Positions 7,771-16,214 are shown, numbered from the stretch's first letter. The stretch is DNA of 64,000 nt from Bacteroidales bacterium (GCA_017446745.1 JAFSQF010000073.1:1-64000); one strand, 5' to 3'. Translations and numbers: made by a program. Notes: generated by a model from the letters alone, not told the origin.

Positions 7771-7919
7771 CAACTTTTTCCAAAATTACAAGCCTATTTT
7801 TACAACTTTTTCCAATTTTTGACACGCCTTTTTACAACTTTTTCCAATTTTTGACATGCCTTTTTTACAACTTTTTCCAAAATTTCAAGACCTTTTTTAC
7901 AACTTTTTCCAAAATTACT
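7771..7919. repeat. 32-33 bp tandem repeat upstream of the ATPase gene
   Basis: Units begin at 7771, 7803, 7835, 7868 and 7900 (the last partial). Each opens CAACTTTTTCCAA on the plus strand, and they are 32, 32, 33 and 32 bp long. They differ mainly in the middle (acaagcc, gacacgcc, gacatgcc, tcaagacc). Confidence 0.85.
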
Positions 7920-7999
7920 TTTTAGCAACCATCAAAAAATAAGTTGATACAATCAGACAGATGCAATAACAAAAAGTAAAAACGACGGTTTTTATACGA

Positions 8000-8113
8000 C
8001 GTGTGGTACGCAGGCGTCCCCGCCTGCGATTTGAACACGAATCTCACGAATTACACGAAGTTTCTCTACGAATTACACGAATGTTTTTGTCTACGAATTA
8101 ACACGAATTATAA
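8000..8113 (-). repeat. Dispersed repeat: 29-bp hairpin element followed by ATTCGTG repeats
   Basis: On the minus strand a block of degenerate ATTCGTGTTAATTCG-type units (8034-8113) is followed by a hairpin element (8000-8028, CGCAGGC/GCCTGCG). The first block resembles the tandem repeat before aroQ (59957-60102). The second matches 19463-19491 at 26 of 29 positions. Nothing else was seen between 7926 and 8198. Confidence 0.7.
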
Positions 8114-8198
8114 TGTAATGATTACATTAACATCAGAAAAAATAAACACAATATTTTAAATAAAATAACGTTAACAAACTAATAAATATACACTCAAA

Positions 8199-8453
8199 AT
8201 GCCTGAGATTAGTCGTTTCTATGGGATTATAATCAAGATGTTCTTCAAGCCAAAAGAGCACGAACCCGCACACATTCACGCCATATACGATGAATATGTC
8301 GGTATTTTTGACATACATACCCACGAGATGACATTAGGTGATTTGCCGCCTCAGGCCCAGAGACTTGTCAAAGAATGGCTTAAAACAAACGCCAATGCTT
8401 TGAATGAGATGTGGAACACACAGAAAATTCACAAACTGCCCCCTCTACAATGA
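8199..8453 (+). CDS. DUF4160 domain protein
   Basis: This 84-residue protein is a typical DUF4160 member. It has the conserved start MPEISRFYGIIIKMFFKPKEHEPAHIHAIYDEYVGIFDIHT, whose HxPAHIHA signature is diagnostic, and a C-terminal helix LPPQAQRLVKEWL. DUF4160 genes commonly pair with a DUF2442 gene, as here, where the ATG of the next gene overlaps this stop codon (ATGA). The pair looks like a small toxin-antitoxin-like module, but no activity is established. Confidence 0.88.
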   Translation: MPEISRFYGIIIKMFFKPKEHEPAHIHAIYDEYVGIFDIHTHEMTLGDLPPQAQRLVKEWLKTNANALNEMWNTQKIHKLPPLQ

Positions 8454-8704
8454 ACAGCATACCGCGCATAAAATCAATCGTTCCACAGAACAACTATAAG
8501 CTTGCCGTGGTGTTCGACGACGGATGTAGGGTGATATATGATGTTGCCGAGGACATTGCCGCCATCGCCTGTTTCTCTGAACTAAAAACAATCAACGGGT
8601 TATGGAATCAGGCGCAATTAGACCCAAGCCGTACAGTGGTGTATTGGAACGACAACATCGACCTTCCTTCCGACACTATTTACGAATACGGGAAGAGGGT
8701 GTAA
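8450..8704 (+). CDS. DUF2442 domain protein
   Basis: Starting at the ATG that overlaps the previous stop codon, this is an 84-residue DUF2442 protein (KLAVVFDDGCRVIYDV, then a C-terminal VVYWNDNIDLPSDTIYEYG, the usual ending of the family). The frame is open to 8411 but that start lies inside the upstream gene. It is translationally coupled to the DUF4160 gene. A partner or antitoxin role is inferred only from the pairing. Confidence 0.85.
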   Translation: MNSIPRIKSIVPQNNYKLAVVFDDGCRVIYDVAEDIAAIACFSELKTINGLWNQAQLDPSRTVVYWNDNIDLPSDTIYEYGKRV

Positions 8705-8778
8705 ATATGATAGGCAGCAGGAATTTGTCTAACGACCAACAAAAAAAGAATGCTAAAAGCTCCGAGGAATGAAAAAAA

Positions 8779-8810
8779 TTTGGTCAGGAATAAAATACAG
8801 TGTATCTTTG
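8779..8810 (+). promoter_or_regulatory. Promoter of metK
   Basis: TTTG at 8779-8782 and TATCTTTG at 8803-8810 are separated by 20 bp, an exact consensus match. It implies a leader of about 125 nt before metK. Confidence 0.75.
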
Positions 8811-8898
8811 CATCCGAAATGTGGATAGATTTGTAATGATTGCAACCACTGTAAAAAATGCTAAAGCACTTAATCTACAGAACCTTCATTCCAAAATC

Positions 8899-8940
8899 TG
8901 TTACATTTGTATGATGTATTAACAAACAAAAAATGTAACA
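8899..8940 (+). promoter_or_regulatory. Inverted repeat directly before metK
   Basis: TGTTACATT (8899-8907) and AATGTAACA (8932-8940) are perfect 9-bp inverted repeats ending two bases before the metK ATG. The same spot contains TACATTTG (8902-8909), a second possible -7 box. The stem could block the ribosome-binding region or form an operator. It does not look like a SAM riboswitch class I can recognise. Confidence 0.4.
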
Positions 8941-8942
8941 CA

Positions 8943-10202
8943 ATGAGCTATTTTTTCACCTCGGAATCAGTTTCCGAAGGCCATCCCGACAAGGTGGCCG
9001 ACCAAATTTCAGATGCCTTATTGGACGAATTCCTCCGTCACGACCCCGAGAGCCATGTGGCATGCGAGACCCTGGTGACCACCGGCCTGGCTGTGGTTAG
9101 CGGCGAGGTGACGTGCAACGGATATGTAGATGTGCAAGCCACCGTACGCGACGTGATACGAGAGATAGGCTACACCAAGGGCGAATATATGTTTGAAGCC
9201 AACAGCTGCGGCATCCTCAGTGCCATCCATGAGCAAAGTGCCGACATCAACCAAGGGGTGAGCCGCTCCCAGGCCTCCGAGCAAGGGGCTGGCGACCAAG
9301 GGATGATGTTTGGATACGCCTGCCGTGAGACCGACGAGCTCATGCCTCTGCCAATCACATTGGCGCACATCATCCTGCAAGAGCTCTCGAAAATCCGCCG
9401 CGAAAAGAACGTGATGCTGTACCTGCGCCCCGACGCAAAAAGCCAGGTAACTGTGCAATACAGCGACGAGGGCAAACCCGAGCGCATTGACACCATAATC
9501 GTTTCAACACAGCACGACCCCGATGTCGACCAAGCACACATCTACGATGACATCAAGAGGATTCTCCTGCCACGCGTCGTCAAACGACTTCCCGAAGCAA
9601 CACAAAAGCTATTCATACCGGGCAACGGCGACACCTTTGGCTTCAATCTTTACGTGAACCCCACTGGCAAATTCGTTATCGGAGGTCCTCATGGCGACAC
9701 CGGGCTTACGGGGCGCAAGATCATCGTCGACACCTACGGAGGACGTGGAGCACATGGAGGCGGGGCCTTCAGCGGCAAAGACTCGTCGAAAGTGGACCGC
9801 TCGGCAGCCTATGCCACACGACATATAGCGAAAAACCTTGTCGCCGCCGGCGTTTGCGACGAAGTACTGGTTCAGGTGGCCTACGCCATAGGCATGGCCG
9901 AGCCGGTGGGACTTTACGTAAACACCTACCACACAGCACACGTCAATCTTACCGATGGCGAAATAGCCGACAAGCTAAAACATATCTTCGACCTCCGTCC
10001 TCATTCCATCGTGGAACGCTTTGGCCTCAAGAATCCTATCTTCCGCCCCACAGCAGCCTACGGCCACATGGGACGCGACCCCTACCAAGCCACCGTGACG
10101 GTATTCAGCAACGGGCAACCCCAACAGAAAACAGTTCAGTTCTTCGGCTGGGAAAAGCTCGACATGGTTGATGCTATCCAACACGAATTCAATATATCAT
10201 AA
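8943..10202 (+). CDS. metK: S-adenosylmethionine synthase
   Basis: MetK makes S-adenosylmethionine from methionine and ATP in the cytoplasm. The 419-residue protein starts [25 protein letters not shown]. It has the ATP-binding [12 protein letters not shown] and the P-loop-like [20 protein letters not shown] chose the ATG at 8943; a longer frame from 8907 adds 12 residues not expected in the family. A consensus promoter lies upstream and an intrinsic terminator follows at 10212-10244, so it is probably monocistronic. Confidence 0.97.
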   Translation: MSYFFTSESVSEGHPDKVADQISDALLDEFLRHDPESHVACETLVTTGLAVVSGEVTCNGYVDVQATVRDVIREIGYTKGEYMFEANSCGILSAIHEQSADINQGVSRSQASEQGAGDQGMMFGYACRETDELMPLPITLAHIILQELSKIRREKNVMLYLRPDAKSQVTVQYSDEGKPERIDTIIVSTQHDPDVDQAHIYDDIKRILLPRVVKRLPEATQKLFIPGNGDTFGFNLYVNPTGKFVIGGPHGDTGLTGRKIIVDTYGGRGAHGGGAFSGKDSSKVDRSAAYATRHIAKNLVAAGVCDEVLVQVAYAIGMAEPVGLYVNTYHTAHVNLTDGEIADKLKHIFDLRPHSIVERFGLKNPIFRPTAAYGHMGRDPYQATVTVFSNGQPQQKTVQFFGWEKLDMVDAIQHEFNIS

Positions 10203-10211
10203 ATCAGAAAC

Positions 10212-10244
10212 AGGCTGGCAACACCCTTTGCCAGCCTATTTTTT
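10212..10244 (+). terminator. Intrinsic terminator of metK
   Basis: A perfect 10-bp stem, AGGCTGGCAA / TTGCCAGCCT, is followed by a T tract. Confidence 0.9.
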
Positions 10245-10318
10245 CAAAATAAACGCGTAGAGAAAGGCTGGTTCCCAGCCAATCCCAAACGGAAATAAAC
10301 CAATAAACATTAAATACA

Positions 10319-11056
10319 ATGACAAAACTAAGTGTAAATATCAACAAAGTGGCCACAATACGTAACGCGCGCGGCGGCAACACCCCCGATGTTACGAAAT
10401 TCGCCATCGACTGTGAACGCTTCGGGGCTGATGGAATCACCGTACACCCACGACCCGACGAAAGGCACATACGCTATAGCGACGTTTATAGCATTAAACC
10501 CATAATTACCACCGAGTTAAATATTGAAGGCAACCCAAAAGGCATATCAAAGAGCAAGCCATACTCATTCATCGACTTAGTGAAAGAAATCCACCCCACG
10601 CAAGTCACCCTTGTCCCCGATGCCGATGGCGCTCTGACAAGCAATGCCGGTTGGGATACCATAAAGCACCAGTCGTATCTGAAAGAAGTGGTAAAAGAAT
10701 TTAAAACCAGCGGCATACGTGTCAGCATTTTCGTCGATGCCGAACCAAGGATGATAGAGAATGCTGCCACTACCGGCACCGACCGCGTTGAGCTCTACAC
10801 CGAATCGTTCGCCCGCCTCTACCCTATCGACCCGCAACAAGCCATAGCGCCGTTCGTCAGCGCCGCCCAGACAGCACGCCAGTGCGGCCTGGGCCTCAAT
10901 GCCGGACACGACCTATCGCTCCAAAACCTACAGTTCTTCCACCAGCAAATACCCTTTGTCGACGAAGTCAGTATCGGCCATGCCCTAATCTCCGATGCAC
11001 TCTATCTCGGCATCGAACAGACCATACATAGGTATGTGGAATTGTTGAACCGTTGA
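10319..11056 (+). CDS. pdxJ: Pyridoxine 5'-phosphate synthase
   Basis: PdxJ condenses 3-amino-2-oxopropyl phosphate with 1-deoxyxylulose 5-phosphate to form pyridoxine phosphate (vitamin B6). The 245-residue TIM-barrel protein has [40 protein letters not shown] and [12 protein letters not shown], all typical. The length matches the family. It follows metK after a terminator and a small GGCTGG-ttc-CCAGCC hairpin at 10267-10281. Confidence 0.96.
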   Translation: MTKLSVNINKVATIRNARGGNTPDVTKFAIDCERFGADGITVHPRPDERHIRYSDVYSIKPIITTELNIEGNPKGISKSKPYSFIDLVKEIHPTQVTLVPDADGALTSNAGWDTIKHQSYLKEVVKEFKTSGIRVSIFVDAEPRMIENAATTGTDRVELYTESFARLYPIDPQQAIAPFVSAAQTARQCGLGLNAGHDLSLQNLQFFHQQIPFVDEVSIGHALISDALYLGIEQTIHRYVELLNR

Positions 11057-11085
11057 ACTATTTAACCAAAAGAGGGTCAGGTGGT

Positions 11086-12168
11086 TTAAATGCTATTCAT
11101 CCTCTTCACATGGCAGAACAGCAGATCGCCATTGTCGTCGTACAAATGCATACCCCCACCTTCGCAGAAACGCCATAAATCACAGCCCGCGCAGTCGCCC
11201 TTCTTAGCCCAACTACGGTCTCTATACACCTGGAAACCATTCTGCCATACATCCCACAGATTGTCCTTGTAGATATTTCCCTGATGGAAATTGGACCTGA
11301 TGGAAGTGCATCCGCTTATAGAGCCATCCACGAGCACCGAAGCCACCTGGACACCGGCACGACAATGGAAATAATAGTCTCGCACCTGGCCCTCATAACT
11401 TCCCAAAAAGCCCTCGCAACCATAGCTGGCATGTATTCTGCCCTCTGCCCTGGTTTGTTTTATGAAATCAAACAAACCGCGAAACTGCTCGTCGCTCAGC
11501 TGGAGCTCCTTATTTTCCGATGCCCTTCCCATAGGGAAGATAGAGAACAGCCGCCAGTCGCGTACACCTATCGAAATCAAGTATTCCTTGAACTCCTCCA
11601 GCCTTGCATAATTCCTTGGGTTGACGCACGTAACGATATCCCACGCCAATTCGGGAGTGGCCACCAGCATCTTCACAGCGTGGTCGGCTCTCTCAAAGCT
11701 CCTCTCATTGCGCCTTATCCAATTGTGGTCGGCCTCAAAACCGTCGAACGACACCGTTATGGAGTGCATCCCGCTCCGCATGAGGCTCTCCAACCGCCTC
11801 TCGTCCAGCAATAAACCGTTGGTGACGATACCCCAGGGGAACTCGCGCCGGTAAAGCTCCAGTCCTACATCTTCGATGTCGTCCCTCACCAATGCCTCGC
11901 CCCCGGTGAACGTAATAAACGTCTTGTGTGGATCCACATGAGGCTCTATGTCGCCAATCGCCTTCAAGAAATCACGTGCAGGCATATCCTTCACCGCCGG
12001 CGCTTGTTTGCAGTCGCTTCCACAGTGCCTGCAGCTCATATTGCACCTCAATGTGCATTCCCAAAACAGATTGCGCAACTCGTGCATCGCGTCCAAATTG
12101 TGACGTATCTGCCGGTGCAACCCTAAGGCAACGCGTTGCTTGAAAGTCAGTTTGCCAGCATCTTCCAT
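11086..12168 (-). CDS. Radical SAM/SPASM protein of the rSAM-lipoprotein system
   Basis: This 360-residue enzyme carries the radical SAM cluster motif C42-x3-C46-x2-C49 (CNMSCRHC), a following TFTGGEALVR and a C-terminal SPASM-type region with many cysteines (FHCRAG, GCTS, GDCAGCDLWRFC, FCHVKR) that would bind extra iron-sulfur clusters. SPASM enzymes usually modify peptides or proteins. The gene starts 2 bp after the stop codon of a lipoprotein gene with repeated YG-x-P motifs. I recognise this as the Bacteroidales pairing described in family databases as an rSAM/lipoprotein system. The modification is unknown. The lipoprotein is the obvious candidate substrate. Confidence 0.9.
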   Translation of the reverse strand: MEDAGKLTFKQRVALGLHRQIRHNLDAMHELRNLFWECTLRCNMSCRHCGSDCKQAPAVKDMPARDFLKAIGDIEPHVDPHKTFITFTGGEALVRDDIEDVGLELYRREFPWGIVTNGLLLDERRLESLMRSGMHSITVSFDGFEADHNWIRRNERSFERADHAVKMLVATPELAWDIVTCVNPRNYARLEEFKEYLISIGVRDWRLFSIFPMGRASENKELQLSDEQFRGLFDFIKQTRAEGRIHASYGCEGFLGSYEGQVRDYYFHCRAGVQVASVLVDGSISGCTSIRSNFHQGNIYKDNLWDVWQNGFQVYRDRSWAKKGDCAGCDLWRFCEGGGMHLYDDNGDLLFCHVKRMNSI

Positions 12169-12170
12169 CG

Positions 12171-12860
12171 CTATTTGCGTTTCATCTTGACAGTGACCTC
12201 ACCTTTCATGGCACCCATCATCCATCTTGACGACGATTCGGGAGCCTTGTCATCATCCTTGAACTCTACATCTACCAGCTGAGGCTTGAAGCTGCCGTTT
12301 TTCTTACCGTCAACATCCACCACGAGTACCCTCTGCTGCTCGCCGGGGCGGTCGGTAGCATGAACCTCAAAGGTGCCCTTGGCATCCGTAGTGTCCGACA
12401 TTTCTTTCAGCCTTTCCTGCCAGTAGCCGTTGTCGGGCAGATTGTTCGGGTCTATATCGCCCGATACCATCACCACCTGCAAGCCCTTAATCGGACGCCC
12501 CTGGCTGTCAACCACTTTTCCCTTCACGCTATAGTTGACCGTCGGCACGCCGTACACGGTCACCTGCGGTTCTCTCGGCTCCGTCTTGGGCTGTGTTTTA
12601 GGTTGATTCTGCTGCTGATTATAGTCCTGCACAGGGCCGCCGTACATTCTTGGCGGCATCACGTTCCCGCTATCCTTGCCACTCCGATAGTCAATCTCAG
12701 GGCCGCCGTACATCGCTTCCGGGGGACTTTTGTAGTTATCCTCAACCTTTTTGTTCTCACTCTCAGCCAATTTTTTTTGCGAATGACAAGCCTGAAGACC
12801 AAAAATGCCCATCAATCCTGCCAGTAACCAGTTGCTTAACTGTAAAAACCTTATCTTCAT
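12171..12860 (-). CDS. Radical-SAM-associated lipoprotein with YGxP repeats
   Basis: This 229-residue protein has a lipoprotein signal with GLQAC and the lipid Cys at residue 25. Three repeats of the form MYGGPxxDY follow at residues 50-58, 72-80 and 102-110 (the last VYGVPTVNY), set in a Pro/Gln/Lys-rich, probably disordered region. From about residue 111 a beta-sandwich like the carboxypeptidase regulatory-like domain follows (VKGKVVDSQGRPIKGLQVVMVSG, TDAKGTFEVHATDRPGEQQ). It is the first gene of a two-gene unit with the radical SAM enzyme and is the likely substrate. The regular repeats suggest repeated modification sites; this is inference. Confidence 0.88.
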   Translation of the reverse strand: MKIRFLQLSNWLLAGLMGIFGLQACHSQKKLAESENKKVEDNYKSPPEAMYGGPEIDYRSGKDSGNVMPPRMYGGPVQDYNQQQNQPKTQPKTEPREPQVTVYGVPTVNYSVKGKVVDSQGRPIKGLQVVMVSGDIDPNNLPDNGYWQERLKEMSDTTDAKGTFEVHATDRPGEQQRVLVVDVDGKKNGSFKPQLVDVEFKDDDKAPESSSRWMMGAMKGEVTVKMKRK

Positions 12861-12955
12861 AAAGTTGAATTGTTTAACTGTTTATTTGTCTTATTGTTGT
12901 TTGCACACCAACAACTACGCCACGACCTATTACCTGTTCGTTTGTTTATCGGCAA

Positions 12956-12973
12956 GTGGACGTCATCGTCCAC
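12956..12973. repeat. Short perfect hairpin
   Basis: GTGGACG-tcat-CGTCCAC lies in the 243-bp gap between the divergently read lipoprotein and DAHP synthase genes. It is not followed by a T tract, so it may be an operator or repeat rather than a terminator. Confidence 0.5.
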
Positions 12974-13103
12974 AATAGCTATTATCAATTGCAAATCAAC
13001 AAAATAAATAAATCAGTTATATATTGACAAAATATAAACACTTATTTAAAACGACAAAAGGAACGAAAAATTATATCTCTCCGCTATTTTTTCCTATTTT
13101 TGC

Positions 13104-14177
13104 ATGATGAAAAATAGCCAGCACAACCACTCCAAACTATTCTCAATCACCGACAACCCCATCGTCATAGCCGGTCCCTGCAGCGTAGAAACCGAAGCAC
13201 AGCTCGCCGCAGTGGTCCGAAGCATCGCCGAAATCCCTGCCGTTGCCATGGTGCGCTGCGGAGTATGGAAGCCGCGGACGCGCCCCGGAGGATTTGAAGG
13301 CATGGGTGAGGCCGCTCTTCGATGGATAGCAACGCTAAAGAAACAATACACAACCATCCGTTTCTGCTGCGAAGTGGCCAGTCCCGAACAAGTCTCCTTG
13401 GCTCTTCGTTACGGCATCGACGCCATGTGGATAGGAGCACGAACCACCGTCAACCCCTTCCTGGTTGGCGACATTGCCGCGGCGCTCTCCGGCTCCGCCA
13501 TTCCCGTCATGGTGAAAAACCCTGTCAACCCGGACATAAACCTATGGATTGGAGCTCTGGAACGGCTGCAGAAAAACGGCATCAACGACATCGCCGCCAT
13601 TCATCGCGGCTTCTCGACCTACAACAACTTCGGCTACCGCAACAACCCCCTGTGGGAGATACCCATCGAATTCAAACGGCTGCGTCCCGACATACCGCTC
13701 CTTTGCGACCCGTCGCACATCTGCGGACAGCGCAACCTTGTGGCGCCACTGGCGCAAATGGCCCTCGACCTACATTTCGATGGGCTCTTCATCGAATGCC
13801 ACCCCGACCCCGACAACGCCCTTACCGATGCCTCGCAACAAGTCACGCCGTCGCAGCTATCCTCGCTCCTGCACTCTCTCGTCGTCAAACGCAACAACGA
13901 CTACCCACCCTCCGACCTGCTGCGTTTCCGACAGCAACTCGACAGCATCGACACCCAGCTGCTACAGCTCCTCAGTCAACGCATGCGCATCTCTGCCAAC
14001 ATCGGAGCCATCAAACGCCACCACAACATGGCCATTTTCCAGCCGGAACGCTGGCAGCAGGTACTTCAGCAACAAGTAGAGGCCGGGCAAAGACTGGGCT
14101 TAGACCCTCAATTCGTAAAGGATATCACAGAAAAAATCCACGGTGAATCCATCCGGCTACAGAACGAAACACAATAA
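13104..14177 (+). CDS. Bifunctional DAHP synthase / chorismate mutase
   Basis: The protein joins the first step of aromatic amino acid synthesis (erythrose 4-phosphate + PEP to DAHP) with chorismate mutase. Residues about 1-265 form the DAHP synthase barrel (IVIAGPCSVET, VRCGVWKPRTRPGGFEG, WIGARTTVNPF, LLCDPSHICGQR). Residues about 275-357 form an AroQ-class chorismate mutase (LRFRQQLDSIDTQLLQLLSQRM, IGAIKRH). This fusion is common in Bacteroidota. The 357-residue length is typical. A TATTTTTG sequence ends one base before the first ATG, so if it is the real -7 box, transcription would start at or inside the start codons. Confidence 0.94.
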   Translation: MMKNSQHNHSKLFSITDNPIVIAGPCSVETEAQLAAVVRSIAEIPAVAMVRCGVWKPRTRPGGFEGMGEAALRWIATLKKQYTTIRFCCEVASPEQVSLALRYGIDAMWIGARTTVNPFLVGDIAAALSGSAIPVMVKNPVNPDINLWIGALERLQKNGINDIAAIHRGFSTYNNFGYRNNPLWEIPIEFKRLRPDIPLLCDPSHICGQRNLVAPLAQMALDLHFDGLFIECHPDPDNALTDASQQVTPSQLSSLLHSLVVKRNNDYPPSDLLRFRQQLDSIDTQLLQLLSQRMRISANIGAIKRHHNMAIFQPERWQQVLQQQVEAGQRLGLDPQFVKDITEKIHGESIRLQNETQ

Positions 14178-14211
14178 TACACAATTCCGGTGCTGCATAT
14201 CGACAAGGGAC

Positions 14212-14241
14212 AAAAAAAAATGCAGCCGTTTCCGGCTGCAT
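14212..14241 (-). terminator. Intrinsic terminator of rplU-rpmA
   Basis: Read on the minus strand, ATGCAGCCG-gaaa-CGGCTGCAT is followed by nine T residues. It sits 28 bp past the rpmA stop codon and separates it from the convergent DAHP synthase gene. Confidence 0.9.
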
Positions 14242-14268
14242 AATTCTCTTCAGGTTCTCGCGCCTTTT

Positions 14269-14529
14269 TTATTCGGCTGCTGCGACAACCGAGACGAACG
14301 ACTTGTCCTCACGGCCCTTGTGGAACTTCACAACGCCATCGCACAATGCGAACAAGGTATGATCCTTGCCCATTCCGACGTTGCGCCCAGGATTATGTTT
14401 GGTACCGCGCTGACGAACTATAATGTTGCCAGCAATGCACTGCTGACCACCAAATATCTTAACACCAAGTCGTTTGCTTTCCGATTCACGGCCGTTACTC
14501 GAACTACCGACACCTTTTTTATGAGCCAT
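14269..14529 (-). CDS. rpmA: 50S ribosomal protein L27
   Basis: L27 sits near the peptidyl transferase centre of the large ribosomal subunit. The 86-residue protein starts [24 protein letters not shown] and has [18 protein letters not shown], diagnostic for the family. It has no cleavable Firmicutes-type N-terminal extension. It follows rplU in the usual order, about 85 bp downstream, and shares its promoter and terminator. Confidence 0.98.
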   Translation of the reverse strand: MAHKKGVGSSSNGRESESKRLGVKIFGGQQCIAGNIIVRQRGTKHNPGRNVGMGKDHTLFALCDGVVKFHKGREDKSFVSVVAAAE

Positions 14530-14613
14530 AACTTTTTAATTTTGAAATTTGAAATTTGAACTTTGAAATCAGAAAGCTGAAATTTATCAACATTCAACTT
14601 TCAATATTCACAA

Positions 14614-14922
14614 TTAATTGATGCTGTTTATCTGTATCTGCGTCAAGTAGTCGCGATGTCCGTTCATCTTCTGGAATCCTTTCCTTCTGATTTTTTTGAA
14701 CACCAGCACTTTCTTGCCTTTCAAATGTTTCAACACGGTGGCCTTCACATTGGCACCCTCGATATAGGGCTTGCCAACGGTTACATTGCCATCATTGTCC
14801 TTGAGCATCACGGTGTCAAAAGACACTTCGCTACCTTCCTCATTCTGAAGACGGTTGACGAAAATCTTCTGATCTTGGGCTACCTTGAATTGCTTGCCTG
14901 CGATTTCAACTATTGCGTACAT
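14614..14922 (-). CDS. rplU: 50S ribosomal protein L21
   Basis: The 102-residue L21 protein reads MYAIVEIAGKQFKVAQDQKIFVNRL and ends with KVLVFKKIRRKGFQKMNGHRDYLTQIQI, the family hallmark. It binds 23S rRNA. It is the first gene of the rplU-rpmA operon, with a consensus promoter at 14966-14997. Confidence 0.98.
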   Translation of the reverse strand: MYAIVEIAGKQFKVAQDQKIFVNRLQNEEGSEVSFDTVMLKDNDGNVTVGKPYIEGANVKATVLKHLKGKKVLVFKKIRRKGFQKMNGHRDYLTQIQINSIN

Positions 14923-14965
14923 TTTTAACTATTTATTGAATTTATTTTTTTCACAAAATGGAGTG

Positions 14966-14997
14966 CAAAAGTACTACATTTCTCCCAAACCACCAAA
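14966..14997 (-). promoter_or_regulatory. Promoter of rplU-rpmA
   Basis: On the minus strand TTTG (14994-14997) precedes TACTTTTG (14966-14973) by 20 bp, an exact consensus match. The predicted leader is about 35-40 nt. Confidence 0.75.
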
Positions 14998-15047
14998 TAT
15001 TTTTCAACAAAAAAACACATCATTTCTATATTACAGCACATTACGAA

Positions 15048-16214
15048 TTAAAAAAAACGTTTTACGGCACCTGTATCAGCACATTCCTCCAACAATTCTC
15101 TCACTGTTTTTTTCAATTTCGGGTGTAAAAAATTGGGTATGATTTCCGCTAAGGGCTCCAAGACAAACCGCCGCTTGTCCATCCGGGGATGCGGAATGGT
15201 CAGCCGCTCGGAATACATCACCTCACTGTTGAAAAAAATCAGGTCGATGTCCATAGGCCTTGACGCATACCCCTCACCATTCCGTTGCCTTCCCAGCTCT
15301 TTCTCTATCTCCAGAGCTTGCGTCAGCACCTCCTCGGCACTCAAGTCGGTATCCACCACTATGGCCTGGTTCAGAAAATTCTGGCTGGCATCAAAGCCCC
15401 ATGGCTCGGTCTCGTAGACCGACGAGAGCAGCGAGACCATACCAATACGTTTTCCTATCTCTATCATGGCGCGAACCAGGAGGCTCATTCTGTCGCCTTC
15501 GTTGCCGCCAATGAGAAGCACCACGGTATTGTTCCTCCATCGCCCCCTATAGGTTTTCTGCAAGTCGTTCTCTTCCATCATCTTCAGAAAGAGCTCCCGG
15601 GGAGTGGGCTTGGCTCCAAGCGAAGCCAAATGTGGCGTAGGCTGCTGGGCATCGATAAAGCGGAAGCCGTGCAGTTGAGCGAACTCCACCATCCTGGCGA
15701 AGGCCACCTTCGATGCGTCGCGAACCAGGTGGAACATCGACTCGCCGCTGAACCAGTCGCACAGGCTAACTCCATACAGTCCTCCAACCAGCCGCCCGTC
15801 TTCAAAGGTCTCGAACGAGTGTGCGAAGCCCAACTCGTGGAGCCGGCAATAAGCCTCCATGAAATTCTGGCTAATCCAGCTTCCTAAGGACTGCCCCGGG
15901 CGCTCCACCGAGGCGCAAAGTTCCATAACCTCGCGGAAGCAGGTGTCCACCCTCACCTCGAAACGTCCGGACTGCAGCGTCCGCCTAAGGCTCTTCGAGG
16001 GCCGGAAGTCTTCTGTCATCAGTACCATACGCGGGTCGAGGGAATACCAGTAGGGTGCTCCTGTCTCGTCGTCGTACCAGGGGAAAATGCCCATAAAATA
16101 GGCGTTAAGCAACCATTCCGGTTCCAACCCGCCGCCTTTGGCCAAGAAACCGTCCGGCTCGCTCAACCGTGGGTCGGGAAATCCCACATCATATCTGTCA
16201 AGCAAATATGCCAT
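15048..16214 (-). CDS. Fusion: leucyl/phenylalanyl-tRNA-protein transferase (Aat) + HPPK (FolK)
   Basis: The 388-residue product joins two normally separate enzymes. Residues about 1-228 are Aat, which adds Leu/Phe from tRNA to N-terminal Arg/Lys of proteins for N-end-rule degradation; GGGLEPEWLLNAYFMGIFPWY (28-48), WISQNFMEAYCRLHELGFAHS (113-133) and GGLYGVSLCDWFSGESMF (144-161) are diagnostic. Residues about 230-385 are 6-hydroxymethyl-7,8-dihydropterin pyrophosphokinase (folate pathway): LIGGNEGDR (234-242), ETEPWGF (268-274), RPMDIDLIFF (319-328), PHPRMDKRRFVLEPLAE (341-357). I chose the ATG at 16214 because the earlier in-frame start (16295) lies upstream of the glnA terminator. No stop codon or slip separates the two halves. 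Confidence 0.9.
   Translation of the reverse strand: MAYLLDRYDVGFPDPRLSEPDGFLAKGGGLEPEWLLNAYFMGIFPWYDDETGAPYWYSLDPRMVLMTEDFRPSKSLRRTLQSGRFEVRVDTCFREVMELCASVERPGQSLGSWISQNFMEAYCRLHELGFAHSFETFEDGRLVGGLYGVSLCDWFSGESMFHLVRDASKVAFARMVEFAQLHGFRFIDAQQPTPHLASLGAKPTPRELFLKMMEENDLQKTYRGRWRNNTVVLLIGGNEGDRMSLLVRAMIEIGKRIGMVSLLSSVYETEPWGFDASQNFLNQAIVVDTDLSAEEVLTQALEIEKELGRQRNGEGYASRPMDIDLIFFNSEVMYSERLTIPHPRMDKRRFVLEPLAEIIPNFLHPKLKKTVRELLEECADTGAVKRFF

Noticed and set aside
7605..7925. Plus-strand ORF of 106 residues opposite the ATPase start
   Set aside because: Most of it is the 32-bp tandem repeat read as FFTTFSKI-type peptides.
8811..8942. SAM riboswitch before metK
   Set aside because: Only a simple inverted repeat is visible; I could not recognise the conserved core of a known SAM riboswitch class.
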